A stretch of DNA of 64,000 bases from Alteromonas macleodii (GCF_903772925.1 NZ_LR812090.1:2004333-2068332), one strand, 5' to 3'; positions 1-10,069 are shown, counted from the stretch's first letter. The notes: generated by a model from the sequence alone, not told the origin. A program made the numbers and translations.

Positions 1-1990
1 GTGCTTCTCGAATTTGCGCAAAGTTTTTCGGGTCGTGATAACGCAACATGGCCTTATGTAGTCTACGGTGAATTTCACCTTTCGCTGACGGTACTTCTTC
101 ACTTTCTTTAGTAACTTTACGAAGGGAATTCACTTCGGTGTGGTACATAGTTGTAGCCGTTGCCATTGGCGACGGATAAAAGTTTTGTACCTGATCAAGC
201 TTAAACTTATTTTCTTTTAGCCAAATCGCAAGGCTTAACATGTCTTCGTCGGTGGTACCCGGGTGCGATGCGATAAAATAAGGAATAAGGTACTGCTTTT
301 TACCCGCTTCCTGTGAGTATTTATCAAACAGTTCTTTAAAGCGGTAATAGCTGCCCATACCCGGCTTCATCATTTTTGAAAGCGGGCCCTCTTCTGTGTG
401 TTCTGGTGCTATTTTCAAATAGCCGCCTACGTGGTGAAGGGCTAGCTCTTTCACGTATTCTGGGTCTTCTACCGCTAAGTCATAACGCACGCCTGAAGCA
501 ATCAAAATCTTTTTAATTCCAGGCAGTTCGCGAGCACGCCGGTATAAGTCGATGGTGGGCTTATGGTCCGTGTTCATATGTGCACATATGCTTGGGTACA
601 CGCAAGAAGGGCGACGACAAGTCGCTTCTGCCTTCGGGCTCTTACAACGAAGGCGATACATGTTCGCCGTCGGACCGCCTAAGTCTGAAATTACGCCGGT
701 AAAACCTGGTACCGTATCGCGTATTTGTTCAATTTCACGAATAATCGAATCTTCAGAGCGACTTTGAATGATACGGCCTTCGTGTTCGGTAATAGAACAG
801 AAGGTACAGCCGCCATAGCATCCGCGCATAATGTTAATGCTAAAGCGGATCATATCGTACGCAGGAATTTTAGCATCGCCATACACAGGGTGAGGCACAC
901 GCTGATATGGAAGATCAAATACCGCATCCATCTCTTCTGTTTCAAGAGGCATGGCGGGTGGGTTAATCCAAATGTGTCTGTCGCCGTGACGCTGCATTAG
1001 CGCACGGGCGCAACCTGGATTGGTCTCTTGGTGCAAAATACGCGATGTATGCGCGTATAATACCTTGTTGTCTTTTACTGTTTCGTACGCTGGCAGCTTA
1101 ACGTACACCTTCTCCCAAGGCTTACGCTTTTCTTTCTCTTTTTGCGCAGGCTGAATTACGATAGGCGCAGCCTCTGGCGCTTCACTGCTTTTCGCGTCTT
1201 TATCTTGTGAATCGCACTCGGGCTCCATTTGATAGGGGCTTGGAATGGCGTCAATTTTACCGGGTCTATCAAGAGAGGTAGAGTCAACACCTTGCCATTC
1301 TGGTAAGGCTTCTTTAACGATGATTGCGGTACCGCGAATGTCGCGTAAATCGGCAATATCTTCACCTGCCGCTAAGCGGTGGGTTACTTCAACAAGGGGG
1401 CGCTCGGCGTTACCGAAAAACAGCATGTCGGCTTTAGAGTCGAACAGTACAGAGCGGCGCACTTTTTCGCTCCAGTAATCGTAGTGCGCAATACGACGCA
1501 AGCTGGCTTCAATACCGCCCGCAATCACAGGTACACCTTTAAAGGCTTCGCGGCAGCGCTGTGCATATACGGTTACGGCACGGTCAGGACGCTTACCGCC
1601 TACATTGCCTGGCGTATAGGCATCGTCGTGACGAAGCTTTTTGTCAGACGTATAGCGGTTGATCATCGAGTCCATGTTTCCGGCTGTTACGCCAAAATAC
1701 AGGTTGGGCTTACCCAACTTCATAAAGTCGTCTTTACTCTTCCAATCTGGCTGAGAAATAATGCCAACGCGAAAGCCATGGGCTTCCAGAACACGACCAA
1801 TAACTGCCATACCGAAACTAGGGTGATCGACATACGCATCGCCGGTTACCAAAATAACGTCACAGCTGTCCCAGCCAAGGGCATCCATTTCCTCTTTTGA
1901 CACAGGAAGAAAAGGCGCAGTACCCAGGCAGTGTGGCCAATATTTAGGGTAAGAAAACAGGCCGCGGTCGGCCTTAATGGTGGCTTGCAT
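1..1990 (-). CDS. ygiQ: YgiQ-family radical SAM protein (UPF0313), 3' end outside window
   Basis: About 663 residues are visible, starting at the ATG complementary to 1988-1990 and running off the left edge, so the C terminus is missing. The N terminus ([19 protein letters not shown]) is typical of the family. Near residue 390 the radical SAM cluster motif CYGGCTFC (Cx3Cx2C) binds a [4Fe-4S] cluster and S-adenosylmethionine. A charged, low-complexity insertion ([14 protein letters not shown]) lies near residue 260. The biochemical function of YgiQ is unknown. The gene is transcribed away from the EVE-domain gene and appears to be monocistronic. No strong ribosome binding site is seen. Confidence 0.93.
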   Translation of the reverse strand, partial: MQATIKADRGLFSYPKYWPHCLGTAPFLPVSKEEMDALGWDSCDVILVTGDAYVDHPSFGMAVIGRVLEAHGFRVGIISQPDWKSKDDFMKLGKPNLYFGVTAGNMDSMINRYTSDKKLRHDDAYTPGNVGGKRPDRAVTVYAQRCREAFKGVPVIAGGIEASLRRIAHYDYWSEKVRRSVLFDSKADMLFFGNAERPLVEVTHRLAAGEDIADLRDIRGTAIIVKEALPEWQGVDSTSLDRPGKIDAIPSPYQMEPECDSQDKDAKSSEAPEAAPIVIQPAQKEKEKRKPWEKVYVKLPAYETVKDNKVLYAHTSRILHQETNPGCARALMQRHGDRHIWINPPAMPLETEEMDAVFDLPYQRVPHPVYGDAKIPAYDMIRFSINIMRGCYGGCTFCSITEHEGRIIQSRSEDSIIREIEQIRDTVPGFTGVISDLGGPTANMYRLRCKSPKAEATCRRPSCVYPSICAHMNTDHKPTIDLYRRARELPGIKKILIASGVRYDLAVEDPEYVKELALHHVGGYLKIAPEHTEEGPLSKMMKPGMGSYYRFKELFDKYSQEAGKKQYLIPYFIASHPGTTDEDMLSLAIWLKENKFKLDQVQNFYPSPMATATTMYHTEVNSLRKVTKESEEVPSAKGEIHRRLHKAMLRYHDPKNFAQIREA

Positions 1991-2206
1991 AGTAATCACA
2001 TCTAGAAAAATCAGGGAATTGCTGAGCTCAAAATAGGGATAAGCTCAGATTAAGTGCGTAATTATAGCAGTCTTAGCCAAGCTAAGGTATAGCACTGTCA
2101 TTAAATAAATGCGCTTTGTATACTGGTGTTAGTTAAAAAGATAATAGCGCACGTAAAGCGTATGTTTATTTATATACGCTTTGGTAGGTGTGCAAACATT
2201 AAGAGA

Positions 2207-2683
2207 ATGAATAAAAACATGGCGTATTGGCTATTTAAAACAGAACCTGATGCATTTTCTATCGATGACTTGGCAAACCGTCCTGATCAAACCGAGCCTT
2301 GGGATGGCGTTAGAAATTACCAAGCCCGCAACTTTTTACGGGACGGCGTCAAACTAGGCGACAAGATTTTTATTTACCACTCCAGCTGCAAACTAGTCGG
2401 TATTGCAGGCGTTGCAGAAGTGGTGAAAGAAGGTTATCCAGACACTACACAGTTTAACCCTGAGTCAAAATACTACGATCCTAAATCCAGCCAAGAAAAC
2501 CCGCGTTGGTATCGTGTAGATGTAAAGTTTGTAGAGAAGTTTTCCAGCGTACTTCCACTTTCTGTCATTAAAAGTATGGAAGGTATTACTGAACTACCTT
2601 TAGTTAAAAAAGGCGGAAGGTTATCAATAATGCCGGTACAAGAGGGCGAATGGCAGCAACTGTATGATGCTGCCAAAGGTTAA
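2207..2683 (+). CDS. EVE-domain protein (thymocyte nuclear protein 1 homologue)
   Basis: A small soluble protein of about 158 residues that is almost entirely one EVE domain, a PUA-like fold that binds modified bases in DNA or RNA. The hallmark N terminus AYWLFKTEPDAFSIDDL, the WDGVRNYQARNFLR segment and a late LPLVKKGGRLSIMPV stretch are all present. The open frame extends upstream to 2126, but that extension is basic and hydrophobic and unlike the family. The start is either 2207 (MNKNMAYW) or 2219 (MAYW); AAGAGA at 2201-2206 is badly spaced for 2207 and long for 2219. Bacterial homologues are often single genes of unknown role. Confidence 0.88.
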   Translation: MNKNMAYWLFKTEPDAFSIDDLANRPDQTEPWDGVRNYQARNFLRDGVKLGDKIFIYHSSCKLVGIAGVAEVVKEGYPDTTQFNPESKYYDPKSSQENPRWYRVDVKFVEKFSSVLPLSVIKSMEGITELPLVKKGGRLSIMPVQEGEWQQLYDAAKG

Positions 2684-2768
2684 AAAGCCCAGTATTAGCG
2701 CCATGAGGTGTGCCGTAGCAAGGGCAACTGCTATCACTATCTAGTGCAGTCGCCCCAACAAATGTTGA

Positions 2769-3179
2769 CTACTTGCCTAACGCAAATTTGGTGTCTGCGT
2801 CGCGCAATAAGAAAAGTGCGAAGCACGCACCCCACATAGGCCATGCGGCAAAAAACAGCAGGTGATTAAAGGCGTCTAGATATTGCGGGAAAGACGAAAG
2901 GGTAGAGCCGCCGTGAAGAATAAAAATAAGGCCGTAGGTGTATTTTTTCGCAAGGCCCGCTAAAAATGCTAGCACCAATGCAAGCTGCAATGCACCCATA
3001 ATGTACACGGCCATTTCAGGTACGCCGCCTATGCCGTAAAATTTTTCGAAAATCGCCATGCCGTGGGCAGGGTTGACAAACTTATCTAGGGTCCAAACGA
3101 ACATAACGATAAAAATAGTTACGCGAAGAGAAAGTAACGACCACTCAAGTCGCTTTTGAATATCTGTGTTGTTTTGCAT
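2769..3179 (-). CDS. DoxX-like four-helix membrane protein
   Basis: A 136-residue inner-membrane protein with about four hydrophobic helices (RVTIFIVMFVWTLDKF, AVYIMGALQLALVLAFLAGL and two later ones). It resembles DoxX/DUF-type small membrane proteins. The start at 3179 is chosen because a GGAG lies 5 nt upstream on this strand; the longer frame beginning at 3206 would bury that site. It is divergent from the TonB receptor gene, and a perfect 12-bp palindrome lies between the two starts. Function is unknown; DoxX relatives are often tied to redox or stress responses. Confidence 0.75.
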   Translation of the reverse strand: MQNNTDIQKRLEWSLLSLRVTIFIVMFVWTLDKFVNPAHGMAIFEKFYGIGGVPEMAVYIMGALQLALVLAFLAGLAKKYTYGLIFILHGGSTLSSFPQYLDAFNHLLFFAAWPMWGACFALFLLRDADTKFALGK

Positions 3180-3214
3180 ACATGCTCCAAAAGTATAATA
3201 GTGCAAGCATACTA

Positions 3215-3226
3215 GAACGATCGTTC
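3215..3226. promoter_or_regulatory. Perfect palindrome GAACGATCGTTC, TetR-type operator candidate
   Basis: GAACGATCGTTC reads the same on both strands and sits in the AT-rich gap between the divergent DoxX-like gene (start 3179) and the TonB receptor gene (start 3347). Its length, symmetry and position fit an operator for a TetR/AcrR-family dimer. No TetR gene is adjacent; the nearest is at 18588-19184, and its own dyad has a different sequence. Operator function is inferred. Confidence 0.5.
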
Positions 3227-3346
3227 AAAATAAAAATTTCATTTAATTTTGTGTTTTTTAATATTTTTTCGAAAATTAAATGTACTGAAATTTTTTGTGA
3301 CACGTATCGGTCTAGTCGAATAATAAGTAAAAATACGGAATCGTTA

Positions 3347-5686
3347 ATGAAAAGAATAATCGGCCTAGCCGTTAGCACACTCGCGCTTGCCATCAGTCAG
3401 TCGTTAGCTGCCCAGCAAGCATCAGATATTGAAGTAGTAGAAGTAACAGGCAGTCAACAGAGCTTAAACACGCTAAACCCAGGCGACAATACGCTAAAAG
3501 GGTTATTTGGTAGCGGTTTAAGTGCAGCAGAAACCCCTCGTGCAGTAACGTCATTGTCGGCAGAAGCGATAGAAGCGCTTAACATTAATGATTTACACGA
3601 TATCGTAAAGGCAGCCCCTAATGCCTATGCTTCAAGCGGCTTCGGTACTCCCAGCTTGCCAAGTATTCGGGGGCAGTTAGGCGAACTCTTTCAAGACGGC
3701 GTGCGTCGTCAGGCTGGTAATAATGGTTTTGGGTTACCATTGTCTTTTAATAGCGTTGAACAAATTGACGTTGTGAAAGGGCCTTCTCCCGTACTGTTTG
3801 GTAGTACGCAGCGTAATGGTGGCTTTGTTAACCTTCAAACCAAGGTCGCGCCTACCACAGAAAGCAAGGGTAAAGTTACCCTTCGCGCCGGGCGTTGGGA
3901 TCAGTATTCAGCCCAAGTAGATTACGGCACAGCAATAGAAGAAGGTAAAAGCGGCATTCGCTTTAGTGCTGAGTACCTAGATCACGGCAGCTTCTATGAT
4001 TTTGCTGAGCGCGATAGTACAAACCTATTTGTTGCATATCGCTATACACCGAGCGACGCACTCACTTGGGATATCAGCGCTGAATATTACAACACAGACT
4101 ATCCAGACAATGCGGGTATAAATCGCCCTACGCAAGACCTTATCGACAATGGTATTTATATTACTGGGCAAGGCACTCAGCCTAATGGCAGTTCAGTTCC
4201 GGGCGCTGGAGCCATTATTTCACCTACCGGTGAAGTGGTTATTCCCCGCAACCGCGTATTCACTAATCCTGATGACATCAATGGTGCTGAAACCACGGTT
4301 ATTCGCAGCAGTGTAGAATACAAAATGGCTGATAACATGGCACTTCGCAATATCACCTATTACCAGTATTTAGAGCGCGAAGAGATAGCCCAAAATAGCT
4401 TTGTCGAAATTATTGACGGCGCTGACACCTTCGAAAATCGCACCGAGCTAGATTACCAGTGGAACGATAGCCAAATTACTACCGTAGGCTTGGCGCTTCG
4501 CTATAACGATGTGCTGGGCTATAGCCAGTTTACTACTGAGGCCGACAATCCGATTGATTTAACTGGGCCTATTTCTAACCGCGTGATCCCTCTTACCGAC
4601 GCGCAAAAAGCGCGTTTAGTCGAGTTACGTGCGGGTGTATTTGTATCTCCGGGAGCTCAGTATGATTTGGACGGCGATGGAAGCGGCGACTTAAACCTGT
4701 CAGACACCACTGATTCCACGTCGTGGCAAACTGGTTTGGCGCTCCAACAACGCTCTACATGGACAGACACGTTTTCAACCATTGCCGGCGTTAGAATAGA
4801 TTATTACGATGTTGAAGCCCGTGACCCTCTAGCGCCTGAGGGAGTAACGGCCGCGTCTGATACCTATAGCGATACGTTAACTAGCTATCAGTTAAGCGCG
4901 GTTTACAAACTCACCGGTGACATCAACTTATATGCTGCGTATTCCGAAAACGATGCTACGTCAAACAGCATGGCGGGTGGCACAGTATTGGGCGGTAATA
5001 ATGAAATTAACCCGCTTAATTTTGCTACCGAAAATACTCTGTATGAAGCAGGGGTAAAATACGCGCCAAACAGCAAATGGTATGCTGAAGCGGCAGTGTT
5101 TGAGCAAACCCGTAGCTTACGCAACCGCGATGGCAGCAATAGCGGCGTGAAAACCAAAGGGTTTGAGTTGCAAATGTTTTATCAGGGCGACGATGTATGG
5201 GTCAATGCTGCCTACAGTTATTTAGACGCTCGCTTCGATGACTCTGCAGCGTTTCAAGGCACGGCTCAGGTGATAGATGCGTTTGATAACAGTCGTCCTG
5301 ATATTGTTGAGGGCACAGGTGTGGGATCGCCATCGTTTGCCGCGTTCCCAGCATCGAACAGCCGAGTGCAAGGTATTCCTCCACAAATAGCATCCGTTAA
5401 TGCTGGCTGGCAGGTGACTGATAATGTTCAGCTTGGTGCGAGTGCTTTATACACCAAGTCTTTCCCATTAGACTTTTTACAAACCGTGCATATTCGCGAC
5501 CAGTACACTATAGACTTAAATGCTGATTACCAAGTGAGCGATGATCTTCGTTTACGCTTAGATGTTATTAACGTTACTGATGAAGAAAATTGGCAGCCGC
5601 TTTTTGAAGGCGGATATTTTGGCGCGACTCTGGTTATGCCAAACGTGCCTCGTCACGCTCAAGTTACCATGCAATACGCGTTTTAA
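3347..5686 (+). CDS. TonB-dependent outer-membrane receptor (first gene of the ynj-like unit)
   Basis: About 779 residues starting at MKRIIGLAVSTLALAISQSLAA, a clear signal peptide cut near AQQA. The open frame extends upstream to 3182, but that part is AT-rich and not signal-like. A plug domain follows (ETPRAVTSLSAEAIEAL, SIRGQLGELFQDGVRR, VEQIDVVKGPSPVLFGS), then a 22-strand-type barrel ending in an aromatic residue (VTMQYAF). Such receptors bring metal chelates, vitamins or glycans across the outer membrane using TonB energy. The gene ends 15 nt before the VTT-reductase gene, so it is probably co-transcribed with the periplasmic binding protein and ABC importer downstream. The ligand cannot be told from sequence. 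No Fur box was seen upstream; a TetR-type palindrome is present. Confidence 0.93.
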   Translation: MKRIIGLAVSTLALAISQSLAAQQASDIEVVEVTGSQQSLNTLNPGDNTLKGLFGSGLSAAETPRAVTSLSAEAIEALNINDLHDIVKAAPNAYASSGFGTPSLPSIRGQLGELFQDGVRRQAGNNGFGLPLSFNSVEQIDVVKGPSPVLFGSTQRNGGFVNLQTKVAPTTESKGKVTLRAGRWDQYSAQVDYGTAIEEGKSGIRFSAEYLDHGSFYDFAERDSTNLFVAYRYTPSDALTWDISAEYYNTDYPDNAGINRPTQDLIDNGIYITGQGTQPNGSSVPGAGAIISPTGEVVIPRNRVFTNPDDINGAETTVIRSSVEYKMADNMALRNITYYQYLEREEIAQNSFVEIIDGADTFENRTELDYQWNDSQITTVGLALRYNDVLGYSQFTTEADNPIDLTGPISNRVIPLTDAQKARLVELRAGVFVSPGAQYDLDGDGSGDLNLSDTTDSTSWQTGLALQQRSTWTDTFSTIAGVRIDYYDVEARDPLAPEGVTAASDTYSDTLTSYQLSAVYKLTGDINLYAAYSENDATSNSMAGGTVLGGNNEINPLNFATENTLYEAGVKYAPNSKWYAEAAVFEQTRSLRNRDGSNSGVKTKGFELQMFYQGDDVWVNAAYSYLDARFDDSAAFQGTAQVIDAFDNSRPDIVEGTGVGSPSFAAFPASNSRVQGIPPQIASVNAGWQVTDNVQLGASALYTKSFPLDFLQTVHIRDQYTIDLNADYQVSDDLRLRLDVINVTDEENWQPLFEGGYFGATLVMPNVPRHAQVTMQYAF

Positions 5687-5701
5687 GCGCTAAGGATTTT
5701 T

Positions 5702-7855
5702 ATGTTTAAGAAAATAGCGCTTTTAGGTGTTATTGCCGCCGCTATATTTAGCTTTTTCTATTTTGATTTGAATAGCTATCTAACCCTTCAGGGGATGAAG
5801 GACTCACTTGATACATTTCAAGCGCAAATAGAAAAAAAACCTGTATTAAGCATTGGGGTGTTCTTTGCTATTTATGTGGCGGTTACTGCACTGTCGCTAC
5901 CTGGCGCGGCAATTTTGACCCTTGCTGCAGGTGCACTGTTTGGGCTGGCGCAGGGCTTAGTTATTGTGTCTTTCGCGTCAAGCGTAGGCGCTACGTTAGC
6001 TTTTTTAGTCGCGCGCTTCATTCTACGAGATACCGTACGCAACAAGTTCAAAGAAAAGCTTAAAAAGATAGATGAGGGCGTAGAAAAACAAGGCGCGTTT
6101 TACTTGTTTACGCTGCGTTTAGTTCCGGTATTTCCGTTCTTTTTAATCAACCTGTTAATGGGGCTGACGTCACTTAAAACCTGGACATTTTACTGGGTAA
6201 GCCAAATAGGCATGCTTGCTGGCACCGCTGTTTATGTGAACGCAGGTACGCAACTGGCGCAAATTGACAGCCTGTCAGGCATCGTATCGCCTGGACTTAT
6301 CTTTTCATTTGTTCTGCTAGGTATATTTCCATGGATAGCTAAAGGCATTGTGGCAATAGTGAATCGCCGTCGCGTATACAAAGGCTATAACAAACCAAAG
6401 AAATTTGACCGTAATTTAGTGGTGATCGGCGCCGGTGCAGGTGGGTTGGTTACCAGCTATATCGCCGCCGCTGTAAAAGCAAAGGTGACGCTGGTAGAAG
6501 CAGGAGAAATGGGGGGCGACTGCCTTAACTATGGCTGCGTGCCTAGTAAAGCCATTATAAAAACGGCCAAAGTAGCTAACCAAATGCGCCATGCCGATAA
6601 CTATGGTTTAGAGCCAGTAACACCAGCGATGTCGTTTAAAAAAGTGATGGCCCGTGTTCATGAAGTCATTGCGGCTATCGCGCCCAACGACAGTGTAGAG
6701 CGTTACACCAGTTTAGGGGTGGATGTAGTGAAAGGCTATGCAAAGATCATCGACCCCTGGACAGTAGAGATTAAAAAGAATCATGGCGGCACTCAAACAC
6801 TAACAACAAAGAACATTGTTGTTGCCACGGGGGCAGCGCCTTTTGTTCCTGACCTGCCTGGTATCGAACAAAGCGGTTATGTCACTTCTGACACCTTATG
6901 GTCTAAATTTGCAGACCTTGAAGAATCGCCAAAGCGCTTAATTGTGTTGGGTGGTGGGCCTATTGGCTGTGAACTGGCGCAGGCATTTTCTCGCCTTGGC
7001 AGTGAGGTTACGCAAGTTGAACGTGCGCCACGTTTAATGGGTAAGGAAGATGCTGACGTAGCTGAATATTCTGAATCTGTACTTCGTGAAAGCGGAGTGA
7101 ATGTTTTGACATCTCATGACGCACTACGCTTTGAGACGAAAGACGGTGAAAAAGTGTTAGTAGTTGCTAAAGAAGGTGTTGAGTCTACTATCGCCTATGA
7201 CGAAGTGATTGTGGCTGTTGGTCGAAAAGCGCGCCTTAACGGGTTTGGTCTTGAAGATTTGGGAATTCAGTTCGATAGAACCATAGAAACCGATGAATAC
7301 TTGCAAACCCTTATGCCAAACATCTTTGCTGCTGGTGATGTGGTAGGGCCCTATCAGTTTACCCACGTAGCCTCGCATCAGGCATGGTATGCGGCGGTTA
7401 ACGCACTTTTCGGCACATTTAAGAAGTTTAAAGTGGATTATCGCGTTATTCCTTGGACAACCTTTATCGACCCTGAAGTGGCGAGGGTAGGTCTTAGTGA
7501 GCGAGATGCTGCAGAACAAGATATTGACGTTGAAGTAACGCGATACGAATTTGCAGAGTTAGATCGTGCTGTTGCGGAAAGTGCCAGAAAAGGGTTTATT
7601 AAAGTACTTACGCCGCCAGGTAAAGACAAAATATTGGGCGTTACTATAGTCTCGGAGCACGCAGGAGACTTACTGGCTGAGTTTGTTATAGCGATGAAGC
7701 ACGACCTAGGGTTAAACAAAATACTAGGTACTATTCACGCCTACCCAACCTGGGCTGAAGGCGCAAAGTACGCAGCAGGGAACTGGAAGCGCGCTAATGC
7801 TCCTGAAAAACTTTTAAGCTACGTTGAGAAATTCCACACATGGCGCAGAGGGTGA
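5702..7855 (+). CDS. VTT (TVP38/TMEM64) membrane domain fused to FAD disulfide reductase
   Basis: A 717-residue two-part protein with an AAGGA ribosome binding site. Residues 1-220 form a VTT/SNARE-associated membrane domain (FAIYVAVTALSLPGAAIL, LRLVPVFPFFLINLLMGLT). Residues 238-717 are a class I pyridine nucleotide-disulfide oxidoreductase: the FAD loop GAGAGG (243-248), the redox cysteine pair Cys274/Cys279 in GGDCLNYGCVPSK, an NAD(P) loop GGGPIGCELAQ, a second FAD motif FAAGDVV, and the C-terminal HAYPTWAE catalytic segment. It resembles mercuric reductase and dihydrolipoamide dehydrogenase but lacks the HMA domain and the C-terminal CC pair of MerA, so mercury reduction is not supported. 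It is probably a membrane-anchored NAD(P)H-dependent reductase facing the cytoplasm. The next gene starts 5 nt after its stop. Confidence 0.92.
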   Translation: MFKKIALLGVIAAAIFSFFYFDLNSYLTLQGMKDSLDTFQAQIEKKPVLSIGVFFAIYVAVTALSLPGAAILTLAAGALFGLAQGLVIVSFASSVGATLAFLVARFILRDTVRNKFKEKLKKIDEGVEKQGAFYLFTLRLVPVFPFFLINLLMGLTSLKTWTFYWVSQIGMLAGTAVYVNAGTQLAQIDSLSGIVSPGLIFSFVLLGIFPWIAKGIVAIVNRRRVYKGYNKPKKFDRNLVVIGAGAGGLVTSYIAAAVKAKVTLVEAGEMGGDCLNYGCVPSKAIIKTAKVANQMRHADNYGLEPVTPAMSFKKVMARVHEVIAAIAPNDSVERYTSLGVDVVKGYAKIIDPWTVEIKKNHGGTQTLTTKNIVVATGAAPFVPDLPGIEQSGYVTSDTLWSKFADLEESPKRLIVLGGGPIGCELAQAFSRLGSEVTQVERAPRLMGKEDADVAEYSESVLRESGVNVLTSHDALRFETKDGEKVLVVAKEGVESTIAYDEVIVAVGRKARLNGFGLEDLGIQFDRTIETDEYLQTLMPNIFAAGDVVGPYQFTHVASHQAWYAAVNALFGTFKKFKVDYRVIPWTTFIDPEVARVGLSERDAAEQDIDVEVTRYEFAELDRAVAESARKGFIKVLTPPGKDKILGVTIVSEHAGDLLAEFVIAMKHDLGLNKILGTIHAYPTWAEGAKYAAGNWKRANAPEKLLSYVEKFHTWRRG

Positions 7856-7860
7856 TAGAG

Positions 7861-8748
7861 ATGAAAACTACTCTAACGACTTTTATATGTAAAATCGCCC
7901 GTTTATCACGTAATAGTGCAGTAGCACGTGGTATTGCAGCAGGCAGCCTAGCGCTGTTTGCTGCAAGCGTAAGTTTCTATGCTAGTGCTGAAGAGGGCTT
8001 ACATAGCACATTTGATAATTTATTAGGTAAATACGTCACGCCAATTTCTAACGGCGCAAGTACACAGGTAAATTACGACGGCTTTAAAAAAGAGCGGAAT
8101 ACGCTTAACGAGTATTTAGCGCGCTTATCTAAGGTTGAGCAAAGTACATTCGACTCATGGGGTAAAGATAAACAGCTCGCTTTTCTGATTAATGCTTACA
8201 ACGCCTATACCATTGAGCTTATTTTAACTGAGTACCCAGCTATTGACTCTATCCGAGATTTAGGAAGTTTCTTTTCTTCGCCTTGGAAAAAAGAGATAGC
8301 CCCGCTGCTTGGTGAAACTCGCACATTGGATGAAATTGAACACGAACTTATTCGCGGTACAAACCAAACCACAAAAAGCTATAACGAGCCTCGCATTCAT
8401 TTTGCGGTGAATTGCGCGAGCGTAGGCTGCCCAGCGCTTCGTGAAGAAGCATACACGGCAGACAAACTAGATTCGCAGTTAGAGGCACAAACTAAGCGGT
8501 TTTTGGCTGACACCTCTCGCAACAAAATGAGCGATAATACACTCTATTTATCAAAAATATTTGATTGGTACAGTGAGGATTTTGAAGGTAAAAACGGCGA
8601 GTGGCGTGATACGTCGACGCTCAATGAGTTTATCTTGCTGTATAAAGACGCAATGCAATTAACTGAAGCGCAAGTGACTGCGTTAAAAAATGGCACTGCG
8701 GATATCGAATATCTAAACTATGACTGGGCGCTTAATGCGGCACAGTAG
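7861..8748 (+). CDS. Exported DUF547 protein
   Basis: About 295 residues. The start at 7861 (MKTTLTTF) is preferred over 7840 because GAGGG lies just upstream and the earlier start overlaps the reductase gene. A signal peptide or N-terminal anchor (GIAAGSLALFAASVSFYASA) is followed by the DUF547 domain, with the hallmark segments AFLINAYNAYTIELIL and HFAVNCASVGCPALR. The latter has a conserved His and two Cys that suggest a thiol-protease-like or metal-binding site. The biochemical role of DUF547 is unknown. Its location is probably the periplasm, next to the periplasmic binding protein encoded by the following gene. Confidence 0.88.
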   Translation: MKTTLTTFICKIARLSRNSAVARGIAAGSLALFAASVSFYASAEEGLHSTFDNLLGKYVTPISNGASTQVNYDGFKKERNTLNEYLARLSKVEQSTFDSWGKDKQLAFLINAYNAYTIELILTEYPAIDSIRDLGSFFSSPWKKEIAPLLGETRTLDEIEHELIRGTNQTTKSYNEPRIHFAVNCASVGCPALREEAYTADKLDSQLEAQTKRFLADTSRNKMSDNTLYLSKIFDWYSEDFEGKNGEWRDTSTLNEFILLYKDAMQLTEAQVTALKNGTADIEYLNYDWALNAAQ

Positions 8749-10069
8749 CGCTAACATTAACGCTAACGCTAGCACTCTGAATGCTTCCCAAATGAATTCA
8801 GAGTGGCAAGCTGCGGGACAGTTAAGTACAAATAGACTCTTTTTTACTCCCATGCAGGTACTCTTTTTTACCTGTATGGTCATTTTTTCGGTATTTGTTG
8901 TAGCCCAGCCTGCGTTGGGCCAAGCTAGCGATGAAGCAGCCAGCGAAAAACCGCCTCTTGTTCGATTTCATGCCTGGGGGGGGAGCGCCCAGGTCAATAG
9001 CTACCTTCAGTGGGTAGCCGAGCAAGTTAAAACACGTTTTAACATAGAACTTCAACATGTGAAGCTGGCCGACACCAGTGATGCGGTTTCTCGGGTACTT
9101 GCTGAAAAGGCGGCGGGAAACCACAAAAACGGGAGTGTTGACCTTATATGGATAAACGGCGAAAACTTCGCTGCGATGAAAAAGCACGACCTGCTAAGTA
9201 CTTCGTGGGTAGGAGAACTTGACAACTTTAGCCTAACCAACCCAGATCAAAACCCCGCTGTAACAACAGATTTTGGTGAGCCTACTTTAGGAATGGAGGC
9301 GCCTTGGGGCAAAGCCTCTATGGTTTTTTACTACCGTAGCGTACACTTAAATACGCTAGGGCTTATGGCGCCGAAAACCATAGAAGAGCTTCTACGATTT
9401 AGCCAAAAATCCCCAGGTAGATTTACCTACCCAGTACCGAGCGATTATTTAGGTATTAGTTTTATTAAGTATGCAGCGCTTGCACTTAATAAAGATAAGG
9501 TAAGCCTTTTCTATCAGCCAGCAAATGATAAATCGCTCAATGCGGTTTTACCTAGTTTGTGGACGTATCTTGATGCGCTGCATCCTACCATGTGGCAACA
9601 GGGTAAGCACATGTTACGTCAAGCCTCCCAATTACAACGATTGGTGGGGACAGGTGAGCTTTCAATGGCCTTCTCTTTTACCGCTTCAGAAATTCCTTCG
9701 GCGGTAACTCGTTTCGATTTACCTGACGATGTTCGTACCTATGTTATGCAAGACGGCAGCCTGGCGAATGTCCATTTTGTAGGCCTTACTTATAACTCAA
9801 AAAACAAAGCGGCGGCCAAAACGGTGGTTAACTTCCTGATCTCTCCACAGGCACAAGCTAAAAAGCAGAAGGTAGAAGTGTGGGGTGACGACACGGTGCT
9901 TGATATTGAAAGCCTTTCAGCGCCAGACCAAGCACTGTTTGTTGAAAGTAATACTCACCCATCAACGTTAGATAAATCGCAAGCAACGATCCTGCTGGCC
10001 GAGCCTCATTCAAGCTGGACCGATGCGCTGCGAGAGGCATGGTACGAACGTTATGGAGCGCGCTACTAA
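8720..10069 (+). CDS. ynjB: YnjB-like periplasmic substrate-binding protein of an ABC importer
   Basis: Up to 449 residues. The true start is uncertain: 8720, 8735, 8792 and 8852 are all in frame and none has a good ribosome binding site. 8852 gives a textbook signal peptide (MQVLFFTCMVIFSVFVVAQ, then ALGQA). The mature part is an extracellular solute-binding family 1 fold (VRFHAWGGSAQVNSYLQW, VDLIWINGENFAAMKKHDLL, APWGKASMVFYYRS). It shares its layout with E. coli YnjB and is followed by the matching permease and ATPase. It should capture the ligand in the periplasm; the ligand is not known for any Ynj system to my knowledge. The longer forms overlap the DUF547 gene by up to 29 nt. Confidence 0.87.
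   Translation: MTGRLMRHSSANINANASTLNASQMNSEWQAAGQLSTNRLFFTPMQVLFFTCMVIFSVFVVAQPALGQASDEAASEKPPLVRFHAWGGSAQVNSYLQWVAEQVKTRFNIELQHVKLADTSDAVSRVLAEKAAGNHKNGSVDLIWINGENFAAMKKHDLLSTSWVGELDNFSLTNPDQNPAVTTDFGEPTLGMEAPWGKASMVFYYRSVHLNTLGLMAPKTIEELLRFSQKSPGRFTYPVPSDYLGISFIKYAALALNKDKVSLFYQPANDKSLNAVLPSLWTYLDALHPTMWQQGKHMLRQASQLQRLVGTGELSMAFSFTASEIPSAVTRFDLPDDVRTYVMQDGSLANVHFVGLTYNSKNKAAAKTVVNFLISPQAQAKKQKVEVWGDDTVLDIESLSAPDQALFVESNTHPSTLDKSQATILLAEPHSSWTDALREAWYERYGARY

Noticed and set aside
552..1900. Several plus-strand open frames of 70-170 codons
   Set aside because: They are antisense to the YgiQ gene, which has clear family motifs over the whole region.
3145..3393. 82-codon minus-strand frame across the divergent promoter
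   Set aside because: It overlaps the start of both the DoxX-like and TonB genes and the palindrome, and has no domain-like sequence.
5702..7855. Mercury resistance (merA) call
   Set aside because: The HMA domain and C-terminal CC pair are missing and there are no merR, merT or merP genes nearby.
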